Source of the DNA: Nitrospirae bacterium UBA4572
Lineage (GTDB): Bacteria; Nitrospirota; Leptospirillia; Leptospirillales; Leptospirillaceae
Reading direction: 5' to 3'
DNA: 63,193 bases
Assembly (NCBI GenBank): GCA_002387725.1
Contig: DGKK01000025.1
Location: forward strand, 10,400-73,592
A program made the position numbers and the translations under genes. How positions within the stretch are numbered: the first letter of the stretch is position 1; each line of letters begins with the position of its first letter. This document shows, one piece after another, positions 8,228-16,156 of this stretch. Below the pieces are notes generated by a model that was given only the letters and a program-made list of their open reading frames with translations, was not told where the DNA came from and did no database searches.

Positions 8228-9063
8228 GAGGGCCTCTCCCGGGTACTGAGGCCGGGATGGTAGAGCTCCGGTCGACGTTGCTCAAAAAAATCGCTTTTTT
8301 CGGCCACTTTCTTCGACAGGGCCTCCTCGGGCCGGATGGTGGCCGTGATGATCTCCGGACGATCGCTCCCGGCTCTTGCCAAAATCTCCCCTTTCGGGCT
8401 CACAATCTGGCTTTCTCCGATGTAGCGAAGAGGAGAAAGCCCTCCTCTTTCCTCGGTTCCCACCCGATTGGCAGTCACGGTGAAGAGGCGGTTTTCCACC
8501 GACCGAAGGATCATTCCCTGCGGGCCAAAGGGGAGGACCCAGTTGGCAGGATGGGCGACCACGGTCGCCCCCGAGAGTGCCAGTGATCGGAGTGCCTCGG
8601 GGAAGAGCCAGTCGAAGCAGATCATGACGCCCATGGGGCCGAAGGGGGTGGTGACCACGGGGAGGGGGGATTTCCCTTCGACAAAAAAATCCCGCTCCCG
8701 GTCGAAAAGGTGGACCTTGTCGTAGGAGGCGAGAAGACGCTCACCCCAGACGACGAGGGCCCCATTGGAAATGCCATCGGCTCTCCTGATGGGAAGTCCT
8801 CCCACAACCACTGCCCCTGTTTTTCGGGAAAGGGAGGAGAGAAATTCAAAGGTGGGACCGTCTTCCGGTTCGGCCAGGCTTACCACCTCATCTTTCGAGA
8901 CAAACTGGTATCCCGTGGCGAAGAGCTCCGGAAGGACGATGAGCCCGGCAGAAGGATCCTCTTGCGAGAAGATGAGATCCTCTACCTCTTTCCGGTTCTT
9001 CTCAGGAGCTCCAAACTGGGGGGAATTTTGGATAACGGTAACCCGAATGGGGGAGGATTTCAT
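8224..9063 (-). CDS. Carbon-nitrogen hydrolase (nitrilase superfamily)
   Basis: Cytoplasmic amidase or nitrilase-type hydrolase of a C-N bond; the substrate is not predictable from sequence. The catalytic triad is visible: Glu46 in VLPELFATG, Lys116 in SYDKVHLF and Cys149 in MICFDW. The length of 279 residues and absence of extra domains match stand-alone omega-amidase/Nit2-like enzymes, which repair deaminated glutamine or glutathione, but carbamoylputrescine amidase and others are also possible. It is convergent with trmI with a 4-nt overlap. Confidence 0.88.
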   Translation of the reverse strand: MKSSPIRVTVIQNSPQFGAPEKNRKEVEDLIFSQEDPSAGLIVLPELFATGYQFVSKDEVVSLAEPEDGPTFEFLSSLSRKTGAVVVGGLPIRRADGISNGALVVWGERLLASYDKVHLFDRERDFFVEGKSPLPVVTTPFGPMGVMICFDWLFPEALRSLALSGATVVAHPANWVLPFGPQGMILRSVENRLFTVTANRVGTEERGGLSPLRYIGESQIVSPKGEILARAGSDRPEIITATIRPEEALSKKVAEKSDFFEQRRPELYHPGLSTRERPS

Positions 9064-9113
9064 CGGTAATCTCCGAGAATGGTGAAAGAGCTATCGTGCA
9101 AGAGGCAATGGAG

Positions 9114-9593
9114 TTATTTTAATAGCTTCCATTGCTCCTTGGTGAGGACCTTTCCGACTTCCACATGGCCTGCCAGATGGTCGAAGGTGGACTGGGCCAT
9201 CAGACGGGTGAGGCGCTTGTATAGCGCCCATCCCTTTCGTAGGGGAGGGTCGGGGCGATCCATCAGAGAGAGAAACTGGGCACGAAGATGGTCTATCTGG
9301 GCAAACTGTCGGATGGAGCGGGTCACCATATGGCGTCTGATCGCCCGGATTTTGGATATCTGGGTGGGAGTCAGATGGAGCTCTTTTGCCCGGGAGAGGA
9401 TATAGCTCGCTCCGGGATGGGGACCGAGCGCCTGGGGAAGGATAAAGGCCGCTCCGGCCTTGTTCCTGAAAATGTGGAGTTCTTTCATCATCTCGGGACT
9501 TGTATAGGGCTGGGATTCGGCGAGGGAGGGAGAGACCGCTCCTGTCAGCAGCACAAGGAGAAAGGCTGTCAGCGCCAGAACGAATGATTTCAA
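9114..9593 (-). CDS. Spy/CpxP-like periplasmic LTXXQ protein
   Basis: Probable periplasmic helical protein. From TTG 9593 it has a textbook signal peptide (MKSFVLALTAFLLVLLTG, cut after SLA near residue 25). It then has an alpha-helical domain with two LTXXQ motifs: LTPTQ at 74-78 and LTKEQ at 150-154, the hallmark of Spy/CpxP/ZraP proteins that act as periplasmic chaperones or metal-stress sensors. The open frame extends upstream to 9779 (ATG 9695 is an alternative), which would add an atypically long positively charged N-region. No strong ribosome site marks any of these starts. Start uncertain, family fairly sure. Confidence 0.72.
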   Translation of the reverse strand: MKSFVLALTAFLLVLLTGAVSPSLAESQPYTSPEMMKELHIFRNKAGAAFILPQALGPHPGASYILSRAKELHLTPTQISKIRAIRRHMVTRSIRQFAQIDHLRAQFLSLMDRPDPPLRKGWALYKRLTRLMAQSTFDHLAGHVEVGKVLTKEQWKLLK

Positions 9594-9842
9594 GGTGGAT
9601 CTTTCAAAGGAGTTTGGATAGCTCTCCTCACGGGTAAGGCGAGAATGCCACAGAGGGTTTTTGTTCACAGGGGGCCACCTCTCTTGGGGGTTCATGAATG
9701 ATGAGACTCTCTCCGATGTGTCACACAGACTTGGGATTGCCGGAAGTAGTTTGTCGAATTTTTTATCTCGTGATAACATGAGGCCATTGTATCATGGTCC
9801 TGACTTTCGGGATTTCTCGATCACGCGTATTCTCACGGGCGA

Positions 9843-10628
9843 GTGTCACCTCATTATACGGAGGAGAGGATCATCCTACCCGTCCCCTTTTTTTCTCGGT
9901 CCTTTCGTTTCGGTCAGACGCCCTCTCTCTCGCATCGACTACGGAGAACCTCCGCCTCGATTCTTTTGACTATTTTCTGTCTGCTAGTGGCTTGGACCTC
10001 CCCGTCATGGGCGATCGATATCGACAATCAGGATGGCTTGCCTGACTTCTCGAGCCAGACCGACGCCGGCTCTTCCGAAACAGTCAACCCGCTCGGCGCT
10101 CCCGGTCAGATCCTCTTCCAGGCGGACATGGGATTTGTCCCGGCGTCGGGTCCCTCCGTGACCGGTGCGATCGGCAATACGGGCCTCGGGACCGGATTCC
10201 TCGTGGGTCTTGAGGGAGGGTATACCGTTTACAAGAATCTGGCTCTGACGGCGAGCATTGCGGTTCACGCCTTCGGAAACGACACGAATATTCCTGTCCT
10301 GATCGGGGCCCAGTATTTCTTTGCCAACGGCGGAGGGCTTCCGATGACGATCGGGGGAAATTCGATCGACATCATTCCTTATCTTGAGTTTGCCTTTGGT
10401 CCGGCCTTCAACTCCTCCACGGCAAGCGATGGTCAGGGTGTCGGAACGACGGCCTTTGCCTTTCGGGTCGGCCCAGGAATCATGGTTCCCTTCGGAACAG
10501 TCAAGCATCAGGGGATTTTCTTCGAGATCGACTATGAAAATCAGTCCGGACCCTTCGCAGGGCAAGGACTGTCCTCCTCCTCGGTGACCCTCATCCCTGT
10601 CAAGATAGGTTATATCACCCTTTTCTGA
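9843..10628 (+). CDS. Putative outer-membrane beta-barrel protein
   Basis: Not recognised by name. From GTG 9843 there is a basic N-terminal stretch of about 36 residues, then a hydrophobic segment ending WTSPSWA (near residue 56) that looks like a signal peptide. The mature part has no helices and is rich in Gly, Thr, Ser and alternating hydrophobic residues (FLVGLEGGYTVYKNLALTAS, FEIDYENQSG), ending in a terminal Phe (IGYITLF). This is the usual pattern of small outer-membrane barrels of the OmpW/OmpA type. The true start may be downstream, since no good ribosome site precedes GTG 9843. It is divergent from the Spy-like gene and 8 nt from the VOC gene. Confidence 0.7.
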   Translation: MSPHYTEERIILPVPFFSRSFRFGQTPSLSHRLRRTSASILLTIFCLLVAWTSPSWAIDIDNQDGLPDFSSQTDAGSSETVNPLGAPGQILFQADMGFVPASGPSVTGAIGNTGLGTGFLVGLEGGYTVYKNLALTASIAVHAFGNDTNIPVLIGAQYFFANGGGLPMTIGGNSIDIIPYLEFAFGPAFNSSTASDGQGVGTTAFAFRVGPGIMVPFGTVKHQGIFFEIDYENQSGPFAGQGLSSSSVTLIPVKIGYITLF

Positions 10629-10636
10629 GGTTCAGG

Positions 10637-11038
10637 ATGATCCGGGTCTCCCGACTCGACCATGTTGCCCTTCCTGTTGCCGATATGGATCGTTCTCTCG
10701 CGTGGTACCAGAGGATGTTCGGGCTTGTCCACACCTATAAGAAAGAATGGGGAACAGACCCGGCCTTTCTTTGCGTGGGTGGAACCTGCATCGCCCTTCT
10801 CGATGCAAAAGGTGTTGCCCCTTCCGTTGTCCCGGTCACGCAGCGGCATGTCTGCTTCCTGGCCGACGAGGAAGTTTTTCTCGGCGCCATGGATTTCTTG
10901 GGGAAAGAAGGGATTCCCTTTCAGGTAGATGACCATCAGGTGTCCCGATCCCTCTATTTCCAGGATCCGGACGGCCACTGGATAGAGATTACCTGCTACC
11001 GACCGGGACTGGAGCCCGGTTCTCCTGCAGTTTCTTGA
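10637..11038 (+). CDS. VOC family (glyoxalase/dioxygenase fold) protein
   Basis: Single-domain metalloenzyme fold of 133 residues: DHVALPVADMDRSLAWYQ at the start and SLYFQDPDGHWIEIT near the end are the paired beta-alpha-beta modules. Likely metal ligands are His9, the His in RHVCF and the Glu in WIEIT. It could be a lactoylglutathione lyase-like enzyme, an epimerase or a dioxygenase relative; the sequence does not decide. GAGG lies 6 nt before ATG 10637. It follows the barrel gene by 8 nt and is probably co-transcribed with it. Confidence 0.85.
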   Translation: MIRVSRLDHVALPVADMDRSLAWYQRMFGLVHTYKKEWGTDPAFLCVGGTCIALLDAKGVAPSVVPVTQRHVCFLADEEVFLGAMDFLGKEGIPFQVDDHQVSRSLYFQDPDGHWIEITCYRPGLEPGSPAVS

Positions 11039-11065
11039 CAATAAACGAAGGCAGAGCTTAATCTT

Positions 11066-12064
11066 ATGGTCATGAATCCACTTCTTGAGACAGGTATCAA
11101 CGGTATTTGGGTCGCATACCGCGATCAGATGGCGGCGGTGGAGGAAAAGCTTCATGCGATCCTGACCGGGATCGTTCCTCTGGCCAGCGAGATGACCTCT
11201 TATGTCGTTTCCGGGGGAGGCAAGAGGCTTCGCCCGCTCCTGATGGTCATTTCTTCCCGCCTCTCCGGAGCAGAGGGACCCGAGCCGATACTTTTGGCCG
11301 CCGTTGTTGAGATGATCCATACGGCAACGCTTCTTCATGACGATGTGGTTGACAATGCCGATGTCAGGAGAGGGAAGAAGGCCGCTCATCAACGTTGGGG
11401 AAATCAGCCGGCGATCCTGGTGGGAGATTTCCTGTATGCCAACTCCCTCTGGCTTGCCATGGGGCTTCACAGCCACGAGGTGAACGACTCTCTTACACTG
11501 GCCTGCAAGAAGATGTCAGAGGGAGAAATTCTCGAGCTCTTTCTCGATGGCAACCTCGAAGCCACCGAAGACCAGTACTACAATGTCGCCGCCTGCAAGA
11601 CCGCGACGCTGACCGCGAGCACATGCCGCCTTGGCGGGATTCTGGGAGGCCTTTCCGACGAAGAGAAGGAGGCCCTCGATCGCTTCGGCTATTATGTAGG
11701 AATGGCCTTTCAGGTCGCCGATGATGCTCTCGATTACATGGCGAGCGAGGAGAAGCTAGGAAAAACCCTCGGTCGCGATCTTTCCGAAGGGAAGATGACA
11801 CTTCCCCTGATTCACTGCCTCGCAACGTCCTCTGCCGAATCCCGGAGCCGTCTTGTGACGAAGGTCGGATCGGGAGAGATCCGCAACGGTGATCTCGACG
11901 AGGTCCTGCGTCTGATGAAAGACACGGGGTCGATCGAGTACTCCCTCGGGCGGGCCCGGGAGTTTACCCGCAAGGCCCAGGAAAGCCTCGAATGCTTCTC
12001 TCATTCCCTTCCCAAGCAGCATCTTCTGGCACTCTCCGATTTCGTCATTTCACGGGAGATGTAG
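11066..12064 (+). CDS. ispB: Long-chain polyprenyl diphosphate synthase
   Basis: Adds isopentenyl units to make the polyprenyl chain of quinones. Both aspartate-rich motifs are present: DDVVD at residues 92-96 and DDALD at 219-223, with GGKRLRP (51-57) and the lysine-containing GKTLGRDLSEGKMTLP block. The 332-residue length matches octaprenyl/heptaprenyl synthases; the chain length cannot be read here. ATG 11066 and ATG 11072 are both possible starts. The gene symbol is by family analogy. Confidence 0.9.
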   Translation: MVMNPLLETGINGIWVAYRDQMAAVEEKLHAILTGIVPLASEMTSYVVSGGGKRLRPLLMVISSRLSGAEGPEPILLAAVVEMIHTATLLHDDVVDNADVRRGKKAAHQRWGNQPAILVGDFLYANSLWLAMGLHSHEVNDSLTLACKKMSEGEILELFLDGNLEATEDQYYNVAACKTATLTASTCRLGGILGGLSDEEKEALDRFGYYVGMAFQVADDALDYMASEEKLGKTLGRDLSEGKMTLPLIHCLATSSAESRSRLVTKVGSGEIRNGDLDEVLRLMKDTGSIEYSLGRAREFTRKAQESLECFSHSLPKQHLLALSDFVISREM

Positions 12065-12205
12065 TCGGGGGAAACGGATGAACTTCCTCCCCATCAGCCC
12101 CGTCTGGTCTCGGAGGATTCGGGTCTCCGAGGTTCGTGCATTCGCGAGCTTGGGAACATACTCTTTCACGACCCATCGCGCCTTCGTCCCGAGAGGCGGA
12201 GGTCA

Positions 12206-13537
12206 ATGACCCACACATCAACAGGCGCCCGATTGGCGCAATCAACTGGAGGAACGTTGGCCGACCTGATCCCATTCAACGGGCTGGTATACGCGGAATC
12301 TCTCAAAGGCTCCATCGGAGATCTCACTACCCCCCCTTACGACATCATTTCCAAGGAGGCCCAAAAGGCCTTTTATGAAAAGAACCCGAACAATGTCATT
12401 CGGCTTGAGCTTCCCATGGCTCCTGAACCGGAGACCCCGGAGTCGAACCGTTACACCCGGGCCCGGGCCGATCTTGACCGGATGCTCTCCTCGGGAGTTC
12501 TGACCGTCGATCCTGTCCCTGCCCTCTACCCTTACACCATGACCTTCAAGGATCCTCTCACGGGTAACTCCAGAAAGATTCAAGGGTTTGTGGGCCGCAT
12601 CCGGCTCGAGGAATGGGAAAAGAAGATCGTCTACCCCCACGAGCGTACACTTCAGGGTCCGAAAGAGGACCGGATGGCCCTTTTCAAGGCAACATCCTGT
12701 TCCTTTAGCCAGATTTACCTCCTCTACCCCGATGCGACCCGCGAGATCATCGGACTTCTCGCCCCCAAGTCTGTGGAGAGGTTCCGCTGCACGGACTCCG
12801 ATAATGTTCTCCACGAACTCGGAGCGGTGACGGATGCCGCGACTCTGGCCCGGGTCACCGAGATCTTCCGGAAAAAGTCCCTCTATATCGCCGATGGCCA
12901 TCATCGTTATGAAACCTACCTGGCCTATCGCAATTACAGGAGGAGTCTGGAGACCTCTCCAAACCCCAATGCCCCCTACGAGTTTGTGACCGTCTTCCTC
13001 GCCGCGATGGAAGATGAGAATCTTTCCGTCCTGCCGACGCACCGGCTCGTGAAATCAATTCCTGGCGGGGCCAAGGCCTTTCTTCAGGGGCTCGAATCCC
13101 GTGCCTCCATTGAGCGGTTTTCCAAGGCCCAAGGTGATCGCTTTCTCGCCGCCCTTCGCGCCTCCAACCCCCAGGAAACCGTCATCGGGGTGGCCGTTTC
13201 CGAGACGGACGAACTCCTTCTCTGTCGTCTCAACGTCCCACGCGGAGAAGGCGTCAAGGCTCTCGACACCTACTGGCTTCAGGAGGCTGTGCTTTCGCCC
13301 CTTCTGAATATAACTCCCGAACGAATTCGCACCGAGGATCTCCTTCGGTATGACAAATCCGACCGTTCTGTCCAGGAAAAGGTCTTCGGGACCCGCGACT
13401 ATGCCTTGGGCTTCTTTATCCGCCCCGTCTCCGCCAAGGTGATCGAGTCTGTCACCCAGAGAGGGGAGCTGATGCCTCAGAAGTCCACCTACTTCTACCC
13501 AAAACCGCTCACCGGGATGGTGATGGCCAAGCTTTAG
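12206..13537 (+). CDS. DUF1015 family protein
   Basis: Conserved protein of unknown function. The family signatures are LTTPPYDIIS near residue 42 and SLYIADGHHRYET near residue 228, with an extended alpha/beta body of 443 residues, the usual length. No signal peptide or membrane segment. The HHR/ADGHHR block resembles a nucleotide- or metal-binding loop, but no reaction is established. GGAGG lies very close (3 nt) to ATG 12206. The transcript ends at a clear terminator at 13562-13599. Confidence 0.85.
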   Translation: MTHTSTGARLAQSTGGTLADLIPFNGLVYAESLKGSIGDLTTPPYDIISKEAQKAFYEKNPNNVIRLELPMAPEPETPESNRYTRARADLDRMLSSGVLTVDPVPALYPYTMTFKDPLTGNSRKIQGFVGRIRLEEWEKKIVYPHERTLQGPKEDRMALFKATSCSFSQIYLLYPDATREIIGLLAPKSVERFRCTDSDNVLHELGAVTDAATLARVTEIFRKKSLYIADGHHRYETYLAYRNYRRSLETSPNPNAPYEFVTVFLAAMEDENLSVLPTHRLVKSIPGGAKAFLQGLESRASIERFSKAQGDRFLAALRASNPQETVIGVAVSETDELLLCRLNVPRGEGVKALDTYWLQEAVLSPLLNITPERIRTEDLLRYDKSDRSVQEKVFGTRDYALGFFIRPVSAKVIESVTQRGELMPQKSTYFYPKPLTGMVMAKL

Positions 13538-13561
13538 CCCGGGGCTGTTTTCATGAAGAAG

Positions 13562-13599
13562 GGAGGTCGCCTCTTTCGGGGGGCGGCCTCCTTTTTTTT
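13562..13599 (+). terminator. Rho-independent terminator after the DUF1015 gene
   Basis: A 10-bp stem, GGAGGTCGCC paired with GGCGGCCTCC (one G-U pair), with a 9-10 nt loop is followed directly by eight T. It closes the plus-strand transcript and may also slow transcription from the convergent rluD-like gene. Confidence 0.9.
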
Positions 13600-13607
13600 G
13601 TCAAAAA

Positions 13608-14651
13608 TCAGTCGGGGGAGGTTGAGGGGGAAGGGTCGAGGGGGTGGAGCTGCGACAGGGCCCCCTGCATGTCAGGAGGAAGCGGGGCATGGAATTTGAG
13701 TTCTTCCCCAGTGATCGGGTGGGTGAATCCCAAGTTCGCGGCGTGGAGCATGATTCTTGGAAAAAGAAGATTGTCCTTGCGCCCCTTTTTTTTGTAGACA
13801 GGATCTCCGGCCAGCGGATATCCCAGATGTTGCATGTGAACCCGTATCTGATGGGTCCGGCCGGTGAGGAGGGTGATATCCAGGAGGGAATAGCCCTCCC
13901 GGTACGCAGTCATGACCCTGTATCGCGTTTGGGAAGGTTTTCCCCCCGAAGTGACGGCAAATTTCTTTCGGTCCCCATTGGATCGGCCGATGGGGGCATC
14001 AATGAGACCTCGCCTGGAAGGTGGAATCCCTATGGCCAGGGCAATATAGCTTTTTGAGACGGTGCGCCCGCGAAACTGCTCCATGAGATGGTCGACGACC
14101 TCGCTCTTCTTGCCGACCACCAGAAGACCCGACGTATTCTGGTCCAGACGATGAACAAGGCCGGCTCTGGCCGGACCTTCACCCTCTCCGGCCTCCTCTC
14201 GGGACAGGTGGCCAAGCAGCCCGTTCAGAAGGGTTCCATTGGGGTGACCGGGAGCTGGATGGACGACGAGGGAGGGGGGTTTGTTGATCACAAGAAGGAA
14301 TTCATCCTCATAGAGGATGTCGAGGTCCATCTCCTCCGGAGCATCTTCCGATGGGGCCGGCGGGGGGATGTGGACGGTGATGATATCCGCTCCGCGGATT
14401 TTGTAGGACGCGGGCTCGATCCGTCCATTGACGGTAATCAGGCCTTCATCCAGGATTTTCTGGATTCTTGAGCGGGAAAAGGGGAGACATGTCTGGGCAA
14501 GAAAGTGATCCAGACGTTTTTTTGATTCGCCTGGATCGACCTGATACATGCGGCATTCCAGCGATTCTCCGGCGGAAAATGCCCCGGCTTCTTCTGGCGA
14601 AAGCTTCTTTCTGACAAGCTCAATGCCGGCTGATGGTTCGATCCTTCTCAA
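13608..14651 (-). CDS. rluD: RluD-family 23S rRNA pseudouridine synthase
   Basis: Converts uridines in 23S rRNA to pseudouridine, probably in helix 69. An S4 RNA-binding domain (about residues 46-95: RLDHFLAQ...SRSRIQKILDEGLITVNG) precedes the synthase domain with the catalytic Asp170 in HRLDQNTSG and the later RTHQIRVHM motif. The frame opens at TTG 14651; ATG 14549 (MYQVDPGES) is closer to the family N-terminus and may be the real start. It overlaps the TPR gene's 3' end if the longer start is used. Confidence 0.9.
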   Translation of the reverse strand: MRRIEPSAGIELVRKKLSPEEAGAFSAGESLECRMYQVDPGESKKRLDHFLAQTCLPFSRSRIQKILDEGLITVNGRIEPASYKIRGADIITVHIPPPAPSEDAPEEMDLDILYEDEFLLVINKPPSLVVHPAPGHPNGTLLNGLLGHLSREEAGEGEGPARAGLVHRLDQNTSGLLVVGKKSEVVDHLMEQFRGRTVSKSYIALAIGIPPSRRGLIDAPIGRSNGDRKKFAVTSGGKPSQTRYRVMTAYREGYSLLDITLLTGRTHQIRVHMQHLGYPLAGDPVYKKKGRKDNLLFPRIMLHAANLGFTHPITGEELKFHAPLPPDMQGALSQLHPLDPSPSTSPD

Positions 14652-15525
14652 CTTTTTCCCTGGCCTTTTCCATATTGGACTTGATGGCCGTATTCCCGGG
14701 GTCCTGTGTCTGGGCGATCTTCCACTCCGCCAGGGCTCGCTCGTAGTTTTCCTGGTCCATGAAGATCGTCCCGAGATCGATCCGGGCCTGGAGGTTCAAG
14801 GGGTTCATGTCCAGGGCTTCTTCAAGCACGCTTATGGCCCCGTCCTTATCCCCGACCATGTTCAGCGTCCATCCCAGCTCTCTCATGGTTTCGTCACTGG
14901 GCTCGATTTCAACCGCTTCCTCGAGCTCCATGATCGCCTCGTCCCACTTCCCCTGCTCGGAGTAGAGAAGTCCCAGCAGCTGGTGGACCCGGGGATGGAG
15001 CGGGTCGATATCGGTCAATGCGAGAAGATACCTCTCCGCCTCTTCAAATCGCGCATTCTCGAAATAGATCTTTCCGATCGTTTCGTAGGCATCGGTGTTC
15101 AAAGGATCTTCTGAAAGAAGATCGTTCAGTAGCAGGATCGCTCCCCTGGGGTTTCCCTTCCCGTGGGCGGCAAAGGCCAGATGCAGGGTGATGTCCCTTT
15201 TTTCGACGATGTTTTGGGCCCCTTCGAGGAGGGTTTCCCCCAGGCGCTCGGCCTCATCGAACTTCTTGAAATAAATATGGAGATGCAGCGCATAGATCCC
15301 GAGTTTCCGGTCCTTGGGCCATTCTTTTCTCCAGAGGGCAATTTTTTTTGCCGCTTCATCGAATCTTCCCCCTTGAATCAGGGCGTCTATCATCAGATAG
15401 CGAAATGGCAAAATGGTCGGTTCGTCTGAGATGCCCGATTCGGCCAAGTGAAAGGCCTTCAGCCATTCGTTATTTTCCAGAGCCAGCTGTATCCGGGTGA
15501 TGCGGCTTTTTACTGTCTGGTCCAT
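14620..15525 (-). CDS. TPR-repeat protein
   Basis: Soluble protein of 301 residues made almost wholly of tetratricopeptide repeats (for example AYETIGKIYFENARFEEAER, HQLLGLLYSEQGKWDEAI, ARIDLGTIFMDQENYERAL), a protein-protein interaction scaffold. No signal peptide. The partner is unknown. ATG 15525 is preceded by GGAGG at 8 nt; the frame extends 16 codons upstream but without a ribosome site. It lies between lspA and the rluD-like gene in a minus-strand operon. Confidence 0.85.
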   Translation of the reverse strand: MDQTVKSRITRIQLALENNEWLKAFHLAESGISDEPTILPFRYLMIDALIQGGRFDEAAKKIALWRKEWPKDRKLGIYALHLHIYFKKFDEAERLGETLLEGAQNIVEKRDITLHLAFAAHGKGNPRGAILLLNDLLSEDPLNTDAYETIGKIYFENARFEEAERYLLALTDIDPLHPRVHQLLGLLYSEQGKWDEAIMELEEAVEIEPSDETMRELGWTLNMVGDKDGAISVLEEALDMNPLNLQARIDLGTIFMDQENYERALAEWKIAQTQDPGNTAIKSNMEKAREKVEKDRTISRH

Positions 15526-15569
15526 GCCCATCTCCTCCTTAGCTCGTGTCGCAGCGAGACTTGTATTTT

Positions 15570-16052
15570 TCAATTCGTTCCGGCGGGTGTTCCGGTCCTG
15601 CCTCTCTCATCCCTCCACTGGAGGAAGAGTAGTGTTCCCACCCCAACGACAATGGCCGAGTCGGCGATGTTGAACGCCGGCCAATGGGCATTTCCGATAT
15701 AGAAATCGAGAAAGTCGACAACGCGACCCTCTCGGATTCTGTCTGAGAGATTCCCCGCAGCCCCTCCCAATATCATGGCCAGGGGATAGATATCCGGGCG
15801 TCGCTCCCGTCCTTTTCTGGCGCTATAAAGGAGAATTCCTCCCATAGCGAGCAAAGTGAAACCGATGAGGAGTGCTTCATGCACTCCCTTTTCCTCACCG
15901 GAAAACAGGCCAAAGACAATCCCTGTGTTCCGGACCGAGACAATCCTGAAAAAATGGGGAATAAGCTGTATGCTCGAAAAAAGATCGAGCCGAGTCTGGA
16001 CAAAAAACTTTGATATCTGATCGAGGATGAAGACCAATACCGCGATCGACAT
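15570..16052 (-). CDS. lspA: Lipoprotein signal peptidase
   Basis: Inner-membrane aspartyl protease that removes lipoprotein signal peptides. The catalytic dyad is visible: Asp113 in GRVVDFLDF and Asp131 in FNIADSAI, with GNLSDRI at 100-106 and the RNTGIVFGLF loop. From ATG 16052 the first transmembrane helix is only about nine residues before the conserved DQISK, shorter than usual, and no ribosome site precedes that ATG. The frame stays open upstream. An AUC at 16076, 5 nt after AAGGGAG, would add IGRRWLTY and restore a normal N-terminus. The start is uncertain. Confidence 0.93.
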   Translation of the reverse strand: MSIAVLVFILDQISKFFVQTRLDLFSSIQLIPHFFRIVSVRNTGIVFGLFSGEEKGVHEALLIGFTLLAMGGILLYSARKGRERRPDIYPLAMILGGAAGNLSDRIREGRVVDFLDFYIGNAHWPAFNIADSAIVVGVGTLLFLQWRDERGRTGTPAGTN

Positions 16053-16156
16053 ATATGTTAACCAGCGCCTTCCGATTTTTACTCCCTTGGTATCGGGTTT
16101 TTCTTTGATTCATTTTACCACACTCCCCGGATGTCATGCATGAGGGGCCGCGGGCG

